A stretch of DNA of 64,000 nt. Source: Mesostigma viride (lineage: Eukaryota > Streptophyta > Mesostigmatophyceae > Mesostigmatales > Mesostigmataceae). Under the pieces are notes generated by a model. The model did no database searches and was not told the DNA's origin. It saw only the letters and a list, made by a program, of their open reading frames with translations. Positions 28,133 to 37,692 of the stretch are shown piece after piece (the first letter of the stretch is position 1; each line of letters begins with the position of its first letter). The DNA lies in assembly GCA_009746045.1 (NCBI GenBank), contig RPFO01001044.1, positions 71,808-135,807 on the forward strand, read 5' to 3'. The translations under genes and the position numbers were made by a program.

Positions 28133-28375
28133 ATGACAACAGCATGCGGCCACAAGCTGAAGTCTGGCGGCCATTGTCGCATAAAGGTGAAAGGCGCCAA
28201 GAAATGCCGGTTTCATGCAAAAAAACATGTCGTGCGCGGACCAAATGTTTCTGGACCAAATGAAATCGAAACTTGGGAAGAGTATATAATACGGACCACA
28301 GAAGCGGATCGAAACCAGGCCGAGAAGAGAAAAAATTCGACACAAGGCGGTAACGCTAGTAAGAAACAGAAATGA
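28133..28375 (+). CDS. Zinc-knuckle protein with WEEY-RTTEADRNQ tail
   Basis: 80 residues: knuckle C-x9-C-x9-C-x2-H (CGHKLKSGGHC...CRFH), then basic residues and WEEYIIRTTEADRNQ. The tail motif recurs at the N-terminus of the 37685 protein (WEEYQRRTTEADRNQ). GTATATAG lies within 12 bp of the ATG. The next gene starts with a similar knuckle, so the pair looks like a tandem duplication. Confidence 0.7.
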   Translation: MTTACGHKLKSGGHCRIKVKGAKKCRFHAKKHVVRGPNVSGPNEIETWEEYIIRTTEADRNQAEKRKNSTQGGNASKKQK

Positions 28376-28410
28376 TAGTATTTTTTTTTCTGGCTTTTCC
28401 GTATACTTGG

Positions 28411-29346
28411 ATGACCAAGGAGTGCGGACACAAGTTAAAGAAAGGTGGCCGTTGTCAGATCAAAGTCGCAGACCCCAAGAAGAAGCGATGCAGGTTCCAC
28501 GGAAAGGGAGGCAAGACCAAACACCGAGTCAGAGGAGGGGCGTCGATACCTGGGACGTCGTTTGTAACGGCCGACCAGTCTTCAAGAGATAGTATGGTAT
28601 CGGCCAACTCGAATTGGAAAAACAGCGGCGTACAAGATGAGGTTCAATCACGTCCTGAGATTATTATTACACAACGTAATCCCCCCCCTGAAGGGACAGG
28701 CACGAATGGAAACCGTGCTGATTGGCCTCGTCTGAGGGAATCCCTACACCCCTCTGTGGAAGAGGATGAGTTGATGATTCCACACAATCGGCGGGTTCAT
28801 GAGGAGCCGCTCGATTACGGTGACGCAGGTTCTAAATTTGACGCGATGGACTTATATTTTCCCGGGGGAATCTATAGAGAGTTGCCAGATGTAAGGGGGA
28901 AGAACGTGAATAACGAATTTGACGATTCAAACCCCCCTGCGAAAAATCAAACTAGAAACTCCGCGCAGTCATCCTATCGTCCTGACCCACGACTGCCCGG
29001 AATAAACCTTGATACAAACAAAAAGCAAAAAACTGGTCGGCCAAAGGTATTTTCTGACCGTTTACACGGGGTTGCACTCCCTGACGAAAACGCGGAAAGG
29101 TCTCCTCTTGAAAACTTACCAGAGGAGGTTTTACACCATATAGTTAATAATTTAGATGTGCAATCGTTGCGCAACTTTGGTGCATCCAACAAAAACCTAT
29201 ATCATCAGGTATTGAAACTGATGGAAGATAGCATCAAAGCTAACCCTGAATATTTTAGCGGCACCGGCAGTGCTGAAATGGAAAAGAAAGCGGTAAATAA
29301 TGACAGTGAACGCCGAGAATGCGGAAAGAAAAAAAAAAGGACTTGA
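28411..29346 (+). CDS. F-box protein with N-terminal zinc knuckle
   Basis: 311 residues from ATG 28411. Knuckle C-x9-C-x11-C-x2-H (CGHKLKKGGRC...CRFH) at the start, a long low-complexity linker rich in Asn, Asp and Pro, and an F-box near the C-terminus: LENLPEEVLHHIVNNLD then LRNFGASNKNLYH. The knuckle resembles that of the 28133 protein most closely. The end (GKKKKRT) lies in an A10 run, so the exact stop is uncertain. Confidence 0.75.
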   Translation: MTKECGHKLKKGGRCQIKVADPKKKRCRFHGKGGKTKHRVRGGASIPGTSFVTADQSSRDSMVSANSNWKNSGVQDEVQSRPEIIITQRNPPPEGTGTNGNRADWPRLRESLHPSVEEDELMIPHNRRVHEEPLDYGDAGSKFDAMDLYFPGGIYRELPDVRGKNVNNEFDDSNPPAKNQTRNSAQSSYRPDPRLPGINLDTNKKQKTGRPKVFSDRLHGVALPDENAERSPLENLPEEVLHHIVNNLDVQSLRNFGASNKNLYHQVLKLMEDSIKANPEYFSGTGSAEMEKKAVNNDSERRECGKKKKRT

Positions 29347-29476
29347 ACCGTTTAACGAAACGCAGTACCTTGAAAGGATAGCGCTGTATATGGATGCCTG
29401 GTGGGAAAAAAGAGCGGAACTAATACAAAAAGTGCGTATTGCAAAGAGACTCCAAGAAATCCGGCCTTCTCGGTAA
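29300..29476 (+). CDS. Short ORF overlapping the F-box gene end
   Basis: 58 codons from ATG 29300, overlapping the previous stop by 47 bp; charged and helical (YLERIALYMDAWWEKRAEL). It could be a small gene or the true tail of a frame-shifted upstream or downstream gene, since the overlap spans an A10 run. Confidence 0.35.
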   Translation: MTVNAENAERKKKGLEPFNETQYLERIALYMDAWWEKRAELIQKVRIAKRLQEIRPSR

Positions 29477-29711
29477 AACCGTTTCCTGGTACCGCAATAA
29501 TGATCTTACCGAACTTCATATGATGGGTTGTTTTCTCGCCAAATTGGAAACAGAGTGGGAGGATCGCGATCCTAATGCGTCTTCGATACGGATCCGCTGT
29601 CGCGATGTCGCCGAGGCGTCAATAATGGCAAAGGATCGTAAAAACGCACGTGACGTCGGCCACGATCGTTCCAACGCGTGTGAGAGACTAGAACAGGAAG
29701 CATCTTACTAG
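29439..29711 (+). CDS. Possible small protein, unknown
   Basis: Open for about 90 codons with TTG as the first possible start; the first ATG lies well inside. It has a coding-like composition (SWYRNNDLTELHMMG, KLETEWEDRD) but no clear start, so it may be the 3' part of the frame at 29300 after an indel. Confidence 0.35.
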   Translation: MQRDSKKSGLLGKTVSWYRNNDLTELHMMGCFLAKLETEWEDRDPNASSIRIRCRDVAEASIMAKDRKNARDVGHDRSNACERLEQEASY

Positions 29712-29725
29712 ATGGTAAGGTAATT

Positions 29726-30040
29726 TCACCTCCTCCGGCTCTTGCGATGCCTTCGCTGGTTGATGGTGTGCTTCAGATACGCCATCTGCGCTGGATGGGT
29801 TTGCGAGCTTTGATACATATAGGGCATTGGCTCCTGGCTCAAGTCCATCCATTCCAGCTGGCCGTTGGTGGCGGGGACGTCGGGGGGCTGGACCATGTCG
29901 CCGCTGTTCGCCATTCCACATGAGGCGGCTCGGTGGCGAGAAGCCGGCTTGCGCCTCGAGTGCGAGGCGCACCTCTTGTAGCCAGCCCTGGCGCTGTTGC
30001 TGCAATGGCTGCCGTCCTTGCATTTTGCGGTGCACTTCAT
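29726..30040 (-). CDS. Zinc-knuckle protein with basic tail
   Basis: 104 residues. Knuckle at the very start: C3-x9-C13-x10-C24-x2-H27 (with KDGSHC), then RRK-rich stretches, a neutral Pro/Gln/Met segment and an Arg-rich end (RRHRKSRRR). Probably nucleic-acid-binding; no other domain is visible. Confidence 0.65.
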   Translation of the reverse strand: MKCTAKCKDGSHCSNSARAGYKRCASHSRRKPASRHRAASCGMANSGDMVQPPDVPATNGQLEWMDLSQEPMPYMYQSSQTHPAQMAYLKHTINQRRHRKSRRR

Positions 30041-30077
30041 GGGTGTATACTACTTGTTCTCTAGAAAAACTTCGGAC

Positions 30078-30179
30078 TCACTTGTTTTTCTTCGTGGCTC
30101 GCTTTTTTGGTTTCTTTTTTCGCGTTTGTCCCCCTCCGTGGTTGTTCAGGCCGTGACTATAATACAACAAGGGAGGCAT
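30078..30179 (-). CDS. Possible tiny basic protein
   Basis: 33 codons from ATG 30179: MPPLLYYSHGLNNHGG then a Lys/Arg-rich tail. It is too short to be sure of; the lysine-rich end recalls small DNA-condensing virion peptides, which is only a resemblance. Confidence 0.25.
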   Translation of the reverse strand: MPPLLYYSHGLNNHGGGQTRKKKPKKRATKKNK

Positions 30180-30205
30180 GGCGTATAAGATAAAGCGGCG
30201 ATTTT

Positions 30206-30278
30206 TGTTCGGGGCGAGACTCGAACTCGCGACCTGCGGCTCATAAGACCGCCGCTCTACCGACTGAGCTACTCGAAC
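30206..30278 (-). tRNA. tRNA-Ile (anticodon UAU)
   Basis: Cloverleaf on the minus strand: acceptor GTTCGAG/CCCGAAC (one A-C mismatch), D-stem GCTC/GAGC, anticodon stem GCGGT/GCCGC around loop CTTATGA (U34 A35 U36), five-base variable loop AGGTC, T-arm GCGAG-TTCGAGT-CTCGC. No intron and no encoded CCA. It decodes AUA. Position 37 is G instead of the usual A, and with the acceptor mismatch this may mean a diverged tRNA. Confidence 0.88.
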
Positions 30279-30350
30279 GTACCTTTTAGCACCACTTTTT
30301 TCCTTCCGTTTTGAACGCGCTTTTTTTGGCGCGTATGTATAAAAAGGAGC

Positions 30351-32065
30351 ATGATCGGAAAACCGAGGACATGTAAAGGAACGCTAAAAGACGGTCGTTC
30401 GTGCTCGAACTGTTGTACGGGTAAGCGTAAGTATTGCGGCGTCCATAGCAGGACTCGGACACACCGAGCTCGAAACGAAAAGTTCGAAAACGAACCTAGT
30501 CAAACCTTAGAACACAAAGACCGCCTCAACCGTGTACTAGAAAAAGGGAGAGAGGCCCAAATAACCCGAGAAAAAAATGGCGCCCCCCCGAAAATCTGGA
30601 CGCCACAGGAAAAACAAGAGGTTTATGAAAGGGCCTCCAAAACGGTCATGAATGCAAGGGAAAGTATTGCCCCCCCATCGTCAGGGAAAATGCATGGATT
30701 AATAATGTTTCGAAGCATGTCGATAACACTAATGCAGATCTTCCAAGTACTGATATTCCATCTTCTCGCGAAGATACTAAAAGAGATTATAGCGAGGAAA
30801 GGGTGAGACAAAATCACGAAAGCAATAAGGTCCAATCGCAAAAATTACTTTTTGATTTGTTATTGACAGACACTTCACTCTTCAGTAAAAGTGAAAAAGA
30901 GGAACACGAAAAAAAGATTGCTTCTGCCAGTAAGGTGTTGTATGAATCAAAGGTGGCTCTAACAAACAAACAAAATAAAGATCAAGAGGCTGCGGAACAG
31001 GAAGCTTTACGGGCGTCTGAAAACAGAAACAAACCAGTCGACTCTGCACGAACTAAACAGATGTTAGATAAGTTGAAACAAAAACGAAAAGAGGCTCCGG
31101 AAAAGGAAGATTTACGGGCGTCTGAAAACAGAAACAAACCAGTCGACTCTGCACGAACTAAACAGATGTTAGATAAGTTGAAACAAAAACGAAAAGAGGC
31201 TGCATGGCAAGACGAGCAACGAAAAGCTGCAGCTAATATTTTGCGGCGGCAAGAGGAACGAGCAGCTAAAGCGGCTGCGGAACAAGAAGCTGCAAGACGT
31301 GCACTAAAAGCGGCTGCGAAAGAGGCGGCTAGAATAGCTCGTGAAAAAGAAGATCAACGAAAACAGCAAGAAGAGGAAGCGGAACAAGCACGACAAGCGG
31401 AAGCGCAAGCAAAACGATTCAAAGAGTATGTCAAGTTTTACGCACAACAACGTCCTCAAACAGCGGGACCGTCTTATAACAGAGGTTCTCAACCGCAAGG
31501 ACGGGATGAGAGAGAACGACAAGACGAAGAGGCAAAAGGATCATTTGCAAGGAGCTGGGATCGTGCTCAAAGAGCAAAAGCCCGGATGGAAAACGAACGA
31601 GCGTCTGAGCAACGTCCTTATCCAGCTGTACCGTCGAATATGCAAGAAGCTCAACCGCAAGTACCTAATATGCCCGATCCGGAGTCTACTGAAGACTTTC
31701 TAAGGTTTCTTTATCGAGAACCACGACAAAAAGCACCGATCGTGGAGAATCTCTTCAAGACAGCGGGACTAACGCAAGTAGAGGTTGATTCGGCAGCTCC
31801 GGGCTTACTAAATGTTGCAAATAACATTCTCGACCCTCGAACTATTTTCGGTCTACAAAAAAAATGGAAACCGGTATCAAAGATAGCAGGCAAAGCTCGA
31901 ATACACCCAGACAAATGGCACCTCGAGAACCAAAACTATCCTGGGGTCTTTAATACAAAGATGAACACATTCGTGGGTAATCTGTTTAAAGAAATAAAAA
32001 AACATTATCCGATGCAGAAAAGGAAGACAAAAATGAAAACCATAGAAAAAGGTCGCAGAAAGTAA
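30351..32065 (+). CDS. Zinc-knuckle protein with Ala/Glu/Lys/Arg coiled coil (one frame break)
   Basis: About 571 residues if the C7 run at 30670-30676 lost one C. The N-terminal frame (from ATG 30351) has the knuckle C-x9-C-x10-C-x2-H (KDGRSC...CGVH) and ends at 30806; the other frame is open from the C run onwards to 32065. It contains two near-identical 43-residue repeats (LRASENRNKPVDSARTKQML, at about 31009 and 31108), a very long charged coiled coil and a C-terminal segment with PGVFNTKMNTFVGNLFKEI. TATAAAAAGG lies just before the start. Confidence 0.65.
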
Positions 32066-32429
32066 TGGGCAATGTGTGGTAGAAACACGTCCGCGGGATT
32101 TGTAAGCATTACCCAGTCTTTGATCTTCGTACTTAAAAAGCGAGGTCGGAACAAAACTGTACCCACCTCATCGAGCCGTTGTCGGGATTCGGATAGATGT
32201 CGGACACACACCCTGCAAAAAAACCAGTTGTCATAAACAATTGGATATTGTCATTGCCGCAAATGACAAGTATCCGCTTGTATGCAGCATTTTGACATCG
32301 TTCAAGTATCAGTAGCTCTCTATATTATCATCACATCCGTACGGCCAGTCTCGTGACGTCAGCGCACTCGGACAACGAGTCTTCTAATTCTTCTCGAGGT
32401 CTCTCGAGTCCCGATCTCCCGTTTCGCCC
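32066..32429. other. Intergenic gap, nothing convincing
   Basis: Upstream region of the KilA-N gene; it contains CTATATTATC about 110 bp before that ATG. Open frames on the minus strand look like chance. Confidence 0.4.
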
Positions 32430-33521
32430 ATGGCTGTCGCCGCACCGTTTGCACACGCTTTGTTCAACTTAGCAAGAGAAACAGACACCTATTGGATATT
32501 CACGTTGAAACCGTGCATAATGTTCGAAGTAAATCCTAACCAGGAAATAAAAGTGTGGAAGAGCGACCGAATGATCCATGGCCAGAATTTGACCGCGGCC
32601 GCTTCCAATGGAAAGAAGCGTTTCGAAAGCTGGTTTAGACTCGATGGGTCAAAAGCCTTTATTGCAGCCCTCGAACGGGCTTCGCGGTCTGAGGAGCGGA
32701 GTGTCGATGGTCGACGCATAGAACACACATCTGTGTTCTATGGTCAAGGCCTGACGAAGGATGTTCTCCAGGCGACAAAAAACGTAAAGACCGGGCCTGT
32801 GGACGATCGCGGCGTCTACATCCACCCAAAGCTGGTTAACTCTCTGGCCATGTGGGTAAGTCCGGACTTTGCCGTCCACGCCATGGATTGGGTGGACCGC
32901 ATCCTCGCGGGCGACATAACGATGATCGAGGTCGTCCGCGACGCGCACGACGCGGCAAACGGCACGACTACGACGGTTCTGTTGAACACGGAACTCCACA
33001 ATGGCCGCAAGAAACCGGACTACGTCGAACCCGTGCGCGCTGCGCCCCCTTCGATGCGCGTTGCTTCTAAGGACTTGCAGCACAAGCTTGCGGACTTGGT
33101 TTCGATCACTGTGCCAAAAGAACGCGTGAGACAGACGTTGGTTACGGTTGCGGACCGCGGATGCAAAGCTTCGACGGGGGTTGACACGGCGGCGCTGAAG
33201 GAGCTCAACAACGCGTACAAAGGGAGCGCAAGAGACCTGATGGACGAGGAGCAGCTCGCGGTCGACGAGTTTTTCAAGCGTCAGGTGATTTTGCGCGCCA
33301 AGAGACAGGGAAGGGAGGCCGACTTCACGGAGATCGCGGTGGAAGTCCAGTTGCAGCTGGCACCTTTCACTGTGCAGGCAACCGGCGCGACGCCATTCGA
33401 GGTTGTGAAGAAAAACAAGGAGGAGATGAAAACGGATCTTGTTCTTACCCGTCCGCTGAACCTCGAGAGGTTCAATTTTTCGGGAAGGAAAAAGATCAAG
33501 AGCGCCGAAGCGCTTTCTTGA
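32430..33521 (+). CDS. KilA-N domain protein
   Basis: 363 residues. Around residues 125-160 is GVYIHPKLVNSLAMWVSPDF followed by AVHAMDWVDRI, the hallmark of the KilA-N DNA-binding domain (YxHPxLAxxLAxWxSxxF). The C-terminal part is helical and basic. KilA-N proteins are widespread in nucleocytoviruses and phages and are thought to bind DNA; targets here are unknown. ATG 32430 follows a pyrimidine-rich leader. Confidence 0.82.
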   Translation: MAVAAPFAHALFNLARETDTYWIFTLKPCIMFEVNPNQEIKVWKSDRMIHGQNLTAAASNGKKRFESWFRLDGSKAFIAALERASRSEERSVDGRRIEHTSVFYGQGLTKDVLQATKNVKTGPVDDRGVYIHPKLVNSLAMWVSPDFAVHAMDWVDRILAGDITMIEVVRDAHDAANGTTTTVLLNTELHNGRKKPDYVEPVRAAPPSMRVASKDLQHKLADLVSITVPKERVRQTLVTVADRGCKASTGVDTAALKELNNAYKGSARDLMDEEQLAVDEFFKRQVILRAKRQGREADFTEIAVEVQLQLAPFTVQATGATPFEVVKKNKEEMKTDLVLTRPLNLERFNFSGRKKIKSAEALS

Positions 33522-33623
33522 ATTGTTTTAATAATCGTATGCAGAGGTAGATGCAATCCTCTCGAGATCAATAAATGATGGTTAAAAGGCATTAAACTGT
33601 TATGATGAAAAGTGCAATTGTGA

Positions 33624-34298
33624 TCATTTCTTTTTGGAGTGACAGCGGCACACAGTCTTGCCCTTGACAGGCTTGTTCTCGCATCTCTTTTTGGCGAGCG
33701 TCTTCGCCTTGCATCGCCGTACTCGAGTGGACTCGGCGGGTTGGTTGTGGTTGGACTCGGCGGGTTGGTTGTGGGGTCCGGCTTGATTGTTCTCTTTCTC
33801 TAGGAGCAGTTTCAAAACTTCATCACCTGTTTTGTTTGGATATTTATGCAACGCCGTTTGCAATTTTGTGATTTCTCGGCCTATCGGGTTTTGTTCTTCT
33901 ATAAGTTGGTCCATTTCCTTCTCTAACTGTTGTTTTCTAGCTTTTCTCTCTTCAGGCGTCAATCTCCAGTTTCTGTTGATTGTATCGGCTTCATATCGCT
34001 TTTTATGGTACTCGATATCTGCTTTTAATTTATTCGGTAGAAGTTCGTCGATCCTTGCTTTTTTTTGTTCATATATTCCCGCAAGTGCATATGGAAGTGT
34101 CCTTTTTCCAATAATTAATCCTGTCTTACGCGCGATTTCCGCACGCGCGTTTTCAGGCAAATCGTTTATCGTCGGTTTTGTCGGGTCCGCCGCGGTTGTC
34201 GGACGTGACGTCGTTTGTCTCTGCTGACGTTCCATCAGTCGTATCTCACGCGCAGTCGTAGGACGTTTCATCTCTTGATAATTTCGTTTAGGGGGCAT
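33624..34298 (-). CDS. Helical protein with C-terminal zinc knuckle
   Basis: 224 residues. An F-box-like INDLPENARAEIARKTGL lies near residue 48, then a coiled coil with RLTPEERKARKQQLEKEMDQ, a duplicated NHNQPAES spacer, and the knuckle at the very C-terminus: C-x9-C-x10-C-x2-H (CKAKTLAKKRC...CRCH). The coiled-coil segment resembles RMTDEEKQLKKKKLVEEREN in the next minus-strand gene, suggesting duplication. Confidence 0.7.
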   Translation of the reverse strand: MPPKRNYQEMKRPTTAREIRLMERQQRQTTSRPTTAADPTKPTINDLPENARAEIARKTGLIIGKRTLPYALAGIYEQKKARIDELLPNKLKADIEYHKKRYEADTINRNWRLTPEERKARKQQLEKEMDQLIEEQNPIGREITKLQTALHKYPNKTGDEVLKLLLEKENNQAGPHNQPAESNHNQPAESTRVRRCKAKTLAKKRCENKPVKGKTVCRCHSKKK

Positions 34299-34445
34299 GA
34301 AACCTTACATGATTAAGCAAAGACAAAATAATGTTTTATTATTAAATCGTTAATAGGTGTTACAGCGTCTTAGACTCAAGAGAGTCTCGGCATTAAAGCC
34401 TTTAATTCAAGACAGTCTCGGCTTTCAAGACTTTCATCGCGGATT

Positions 34446-34787
34446 TCAGCGCATCGCCTTACGCATGCACTCAATGAGTCGGTTTGCCTCCTTCGCTTTT
34501 GCTCGAAGGTTTTCTCGCTCCTCCACGAGCTTCTTTTTCTTGAGCTGTTTTTCCTCATCCGTCATTCTTGTGTTCACGTGTAAGAGGTAATTGAGTTCGC
34601 GTCGAATCGCGATGTACCGGAAGTCGTCTTTGATCTTCCTTTCGACAGCGTCTTCAAGCATTTTCCATAGGTTGTCGAATGCTTCAGGCGTCGTTGGTTT
34701 GTTGAAGGCCCCGTCTTCCGAAGGCGTTTCGATCGCCTCTTGGATGGATTTGCGTTTTAAAGAGGAAGACGATGAAACTTTTGGCAT
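34446..34787 (-). CDS. Small coiled-coil protein, paralogue of the 34298 gene core
   Basis: 113 residues from ATG 34787. After a Ser-rich start it is helical; RMTDEEKQLKKKKLVEEREN aligns with RLTPEERKARKQQLEKEMDQ in its neighbour. It has no knuckle. It starts 2 bp after the stop of the membrane-protein gene 34790-35026. Confidence 0.6.
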   Translation of the reverse strand: MPKVSSSSSLKRKSIQEAIETPSEDGAFNKPTTPEAFDNLWKMLEDAVERKIKDDFRYIAIRRELNYLLHVNTRMTDEEKQLKKKKLVEERENLRAKAKEANRLIECMRKAMR

Positions 34788-34789
34788 CT

Positions 34790-35026
34790 TCACGCGACGA
34801 AAAGAGACTGCAACTTCTTTAGGAATGGCGTGTGTTGGTCGAGAACGAAATGCAAGAATTGCCCCAAGGCGACCAAGCACACGAACGAGAGAGCGAGGAT
34901 TGGGACTCGAAATCGTCTCCCATCGGCTAAATAGGCGATGACGACCGAAGCTAGCAACGTCGCCGCCCAATCAAAAGCGGCGGATCCCGCGATCCGATAA
35001 GAACGCAATCTTTCTATCAAAGACAT
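34790..35026 (-). CDS. Small membrane protein
   Basis: 78 residues with two hydrophobic helices (AATLLASVVIAYLA and RVPILALSFVCLVALG) joined by a short charged loop. It is packed 2 bp before the next gene, as in an operon-like virion-membrane cluster; function unknown. Confidence 0.6.
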   Translation of the reverse strand: MSLIERLRSYRIAGSAAFDWAATLLASVVIAYLADGRRFRVPILALSFVCLVALGQFLHFVLDQHTPFLKKLQSLFVA

Positions 35027-35111
35027 GACTGTTAAGAATCAATTTCGAGATTCTTCCAAACAAGGGTGTACGGAGCGGCTGCGGAAACAGGCGAACCAGA
35101 GAATCGCAATC

Positions 35112-35510
35112 TTACTGAGGAGGATCGGTTTCGTTCTTATCCGGATCCCTTGGTTCGTCGAGGAGACGCGAGAGGACGATCGCGTATGCGGATGCGACAT
35201 TGAGACGAATGTAACTGACGATCATAAACGCGAGAAGGCCTTTGAAGAAGCCTAGTCGATAAAATCCGGGGAAAAAAATCATCGCGCTGAGTGCCATTGA
35301 CGCAAAAACGGGGATTTGGGCTTGCAGAATTTCGGTTACATCTTTTTCCTGGTCGTCCGATGCGATCGCTCGAATCCAGAAATTTGTAAAAACAGCAAAG
35401 ATAAGTGGAAATACGAAAATATCAGCGATCTTCAAGGCAGAGCCGAAACACGCGGATAAGATTGTAACGTCCGGCTTATCCTTGACGGTTTTGGGCTCGA
35501 CTTTGCTCAT
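35112..35510 (-). CDS. Membrane protein, unknown
   Basis: 132 residues from ATG 35510 (longer in-frame starts lie inside the divergent gene). Three or four hydrophobic segments (IADIFVFPLIFAVFTNFW, FASMALSAMIFFPGF, GLLAFMIVSYI) and an acidic C-terminus (DEPRDPDKNETDPPQ). Divergent from the 35575 gene across 64 bp. Confidence 0.6.
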   Translation of the reverse strand: MSKVEPKTVKDKPDVTILSACFGSALKIADIFVFPLIFAVFTNFWIRAIASDDQEKDVTEILQAQIPVFASMALSAMIFFPGFYRLGFFKGLLAFMIVSYIRLNVASAYAIVLSRLLDEPRDPDKNETDPPQ

Positions 35511-35574
35511 GAGATTAGTATAAAAGAGAAGCAGAAAACAAGAATAAGCGAAACACCTCACAACTCGCACGAAA

Positions 35575-36270
35575 ATGAGGGTCACGAACGAAATCGCCCA
35601 ATTTCTCGACTCTTTGACGCTCGTCATGGACGGGGCTCTCATCAACAGCGAGTTCCCGGAGCGAGTCGCGGACATGTTTAAACGGCACAACATCTCCACG
35701 CCTTCGGTCCATATCTCGGACGCTTTCATCGAAAAAATATCGAAAACGTTCCTTTCGGGACTCTTGATACCCGAGTTTATGAACAGAGCGGTTGTGGACG
35801 CCGTGTTGTCCGCGCCGATCGCTCCTGCCTTTTCTGGCGTGGCGGGCATTTCGATTGCGCCCATTCAATGGGATCAACTACTCACCGCGGTTTGCAGTAG
35901 TTTGGGTCGTCCAAAAATCCTGAGCGCGCACGGATATGTCCGTTCGGACGAACTCGAACAGCTCGGTCGACGAATCATCACTTGCTGCATCACGCCGAGC
36001 ACGCTCAACTCTGCCAAGCTTCGAGTGTCTCTCGCTACGTGCGTGTCCGAGTTTGGCGTCGACCAAATCGTGGTTTGCTGTCTCCTTCAGCTTTCTTCAC
36101 TCAGCCAGGCGGGCACGACTCTTCGGTCTCTGCACGAGGAGATCGTGGAAGAAATCATGGTAGCCGCGAGAGCGGCTTATATGGAACTGTCAAACCCTGC
36201 TCCTGTGGACACGATGGTCACGAAAGCGATCAACGACTTTGTGTTGACCGCCGACGAGTATTTGGTTTGA
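35575..36270 (+). CDS. Unknown helical protein
   Basis: 231 residues, leucine-, alanine- and cysteine-containing helices with no recognised motif. The long minus-strand frame beneath it is a shadow. The ATG at 35575 is 64 bp from the divergent membrane-protein gene. Confidence 0.6.
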   Translation: MRVTNEIAQFLDSLTLVMDGALINSEFPERVADMFKRHNISTPSVHISDAFIEKISKTFLSGLLIPEFMNRAVVDAVLSAPIAPAFSGVAGISIAPIQWDQLLTAVCSSLGRPKILSAHGYVRSDELEQLGRRIITCCITPSTLNSAKLRVSLATCVSEFGVDQIVVCCLLQLSSLSQAGTTLRSLHEEIVEEIMVAARAAYMELSNPAPVDTMVTKAINDFVLTADEYLV

Positions 36271-36608
36271 TCATCAGTCCCTGCCATTGGCACCGTATTT
36301 GGGAACAAACACGGCGGATTCGAAACTTCGATCGCTATTCAAAAAACCTTTCATTAGCGTGATGAGATCTTCTCGTTGTCTACGCACTAACCGTGCTCTA
36401 TGAAAGGTTTTCTTGCCTCGTGGCATTCACGAGTGTGTCGTAACTTTAGGATGGAAAATTTTCTCCGAGTTCCTTTGCTTGCAGATGTCGAACATGTGCC
36501 CATTAATTCGGTACCTCTTGAAAGGGATCGTTGGCGACCTCTTGGTAGTCGTGGGAACGGAACAGGACATCTGATCTGTAATGTATATTAACATTTAATG
36601 AAAAACTG
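36271..36608. other. Intergenic gap, no certain gene
   Basis: A 63-codon plus-strand frame (36400-36591) exists but has no support beyond being open. The stretch contains the 3' flanks of two convergent genes. Confidence 0.4.
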
Positions 36609-37685
36609 CTATCTACGTTTCCTTTTGGCTTCAGGCGAGTGTTTTTTCTTCTCTTTGGGTTTCTCTTCCTCGGATGCCCCTTTCTTTTTCTTTTCATCAG
36701 CGTCCCCTTCCCAGTCAACAAGGTTGTACAAAGCTGTCAACCCGCCAGCCGCGAGAACCCCCGTACCAACGAATGGGGCGGCGGCTACCATTGTTACTGC
36801 GGACGTCAAACCAGTGGCTCCTACCATGGCAGCCTTTTCGGGGTTTTCCATGGTCCAGTTGAGAAGTCTTGCTAGTGTGCGTTTCTTTGGGCTTTTTATG
36901 CCGTGATCAATACCCAATACCTTTAAATATCTCACCTGATCGACCCCTGATAACTTAAAGAAACCAATTGGCATGATCCATGTTTGGATAAATTTCCACA
37001 ATTCACTTCCACCCTCACTATTAAAAAAATATTTCTCGACCTTTTTAAAAACTGACCAATCTTCTAAAGTTTTTTGAACAGCGCCTGTTTCGTCTAGCTG
37101 CGTTGCAACGATCAGCACGGCCATAAGCGAGCTTAGCGCGCTGCCGGCGATAAAAGCACCTTTAGCAATTGTACCCCACGGAATCTTTTTTAAGGCTTCG
37201 TAGATAGACCTTGCGACCTGCTTCACGTAATCCATGGGACGCTTCGTGAAGAGAACCATCGCGCAAAGTTGATCGTGATTCAGGCGTCGGAGCTCTTTAA
37301 TATCGACATCGTGAAGTGCATGGATGGTTTTGATAAGTTGTACGCGTGTCTTCGACTTCTTGATCTCAGTTCCGCAGTATAAAAGGGCCAGGCGCGTGAT
37401 GAATTCGCGATTGACGGCGGCACAGAGTTCGGTTTTCGACATTTTTTTAATTTCCGTGGTTTCGACGGTCGGGTCGATCAGTGCAGCGAGTTCTTCCGCA
37501 TCTTTTCGTGTAAGGTGCTTGGCCAGACCAGGGCAGTCCATCAAATCGTTGGGGTCAGTTTCCGCCTCGTTTTGAACGGCCGGCTCCTGGGAAACCTGGT
37601 TTCGATCCGCTTCTGTGGTCCGTCTTTGATACTCTTCCCAAGGTTCGATTTCTTCTTCTCTAGCTCTATGTTTTCGCCTCCCCAT
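36609..37685 (-). CDS. Membrane protein of the LMDCxGL family, tandem copy
   Basis: 358 residues. It starts with a basic peptide and WEEYQRRTTEADRNQ, then LMDCPGLAKHLTRKDAEELA, a helical domain, hydrophobic segments (GAFIAGSALSSLMAVLIVA; PEKAAMVGATGLTSAVTMVAAAPFVG) and a Lys/Glu-rich end. The next gene upstream (37693, split) has LMNCIGLTKGLKRPEAEQLA and the same order, so the two are tandem duplicates. This copy lacks the N-terminal zinc knuckle of its paralogue. Possibly a virion membrane protein (inference). Confidence 0.65.
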   Translation of the reverse strand: MGRRKHRAREEEIEPWEEYQRRTTEADRNQVSQEPAVQNEAETDPNDLMDCPGLAKHLTRKDAEELAALIDPTVETTEIKKMSKTELCAAVNREFITRLALLYCGTEIKKSKTRVQLIKTIHALHDVDIKELRRLNHDQLCAMVLFTKRPMDYVKQVARSIYEALKKIPWGTIAKGAFIAGSALSSLMAVLIVATQLDETGAVQKTLEDWSVFKKVEKYFFNSEGGSELWKFIQTWIMPIGFFKLSGVDQVRYLKVLGIDHGIKSPKKRTLARLLNWTMENPEKAAMVGATGLTSAVTMVAAAPFVGTGVLAAGGLTALYNLVDWEGDADEKKKKGASEEEKPKEKKKHSPEAKRKRR

Positions 37686-37692
37686 TATGTAA

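Noticed and set aside
27845-28345. Minus-strand frames of 166 and 100 codons
   Set aside because: They oppose the knuckle gene at 28133 and the 3' end of the 27228 gene; no motif.
28411-29711. F-box gene and the two following short frames as one gene broken by indels
   Set aside because: Joining them needs two shifts of the sign opposite to nearly all other breaks; left as separate low-confidence calls.
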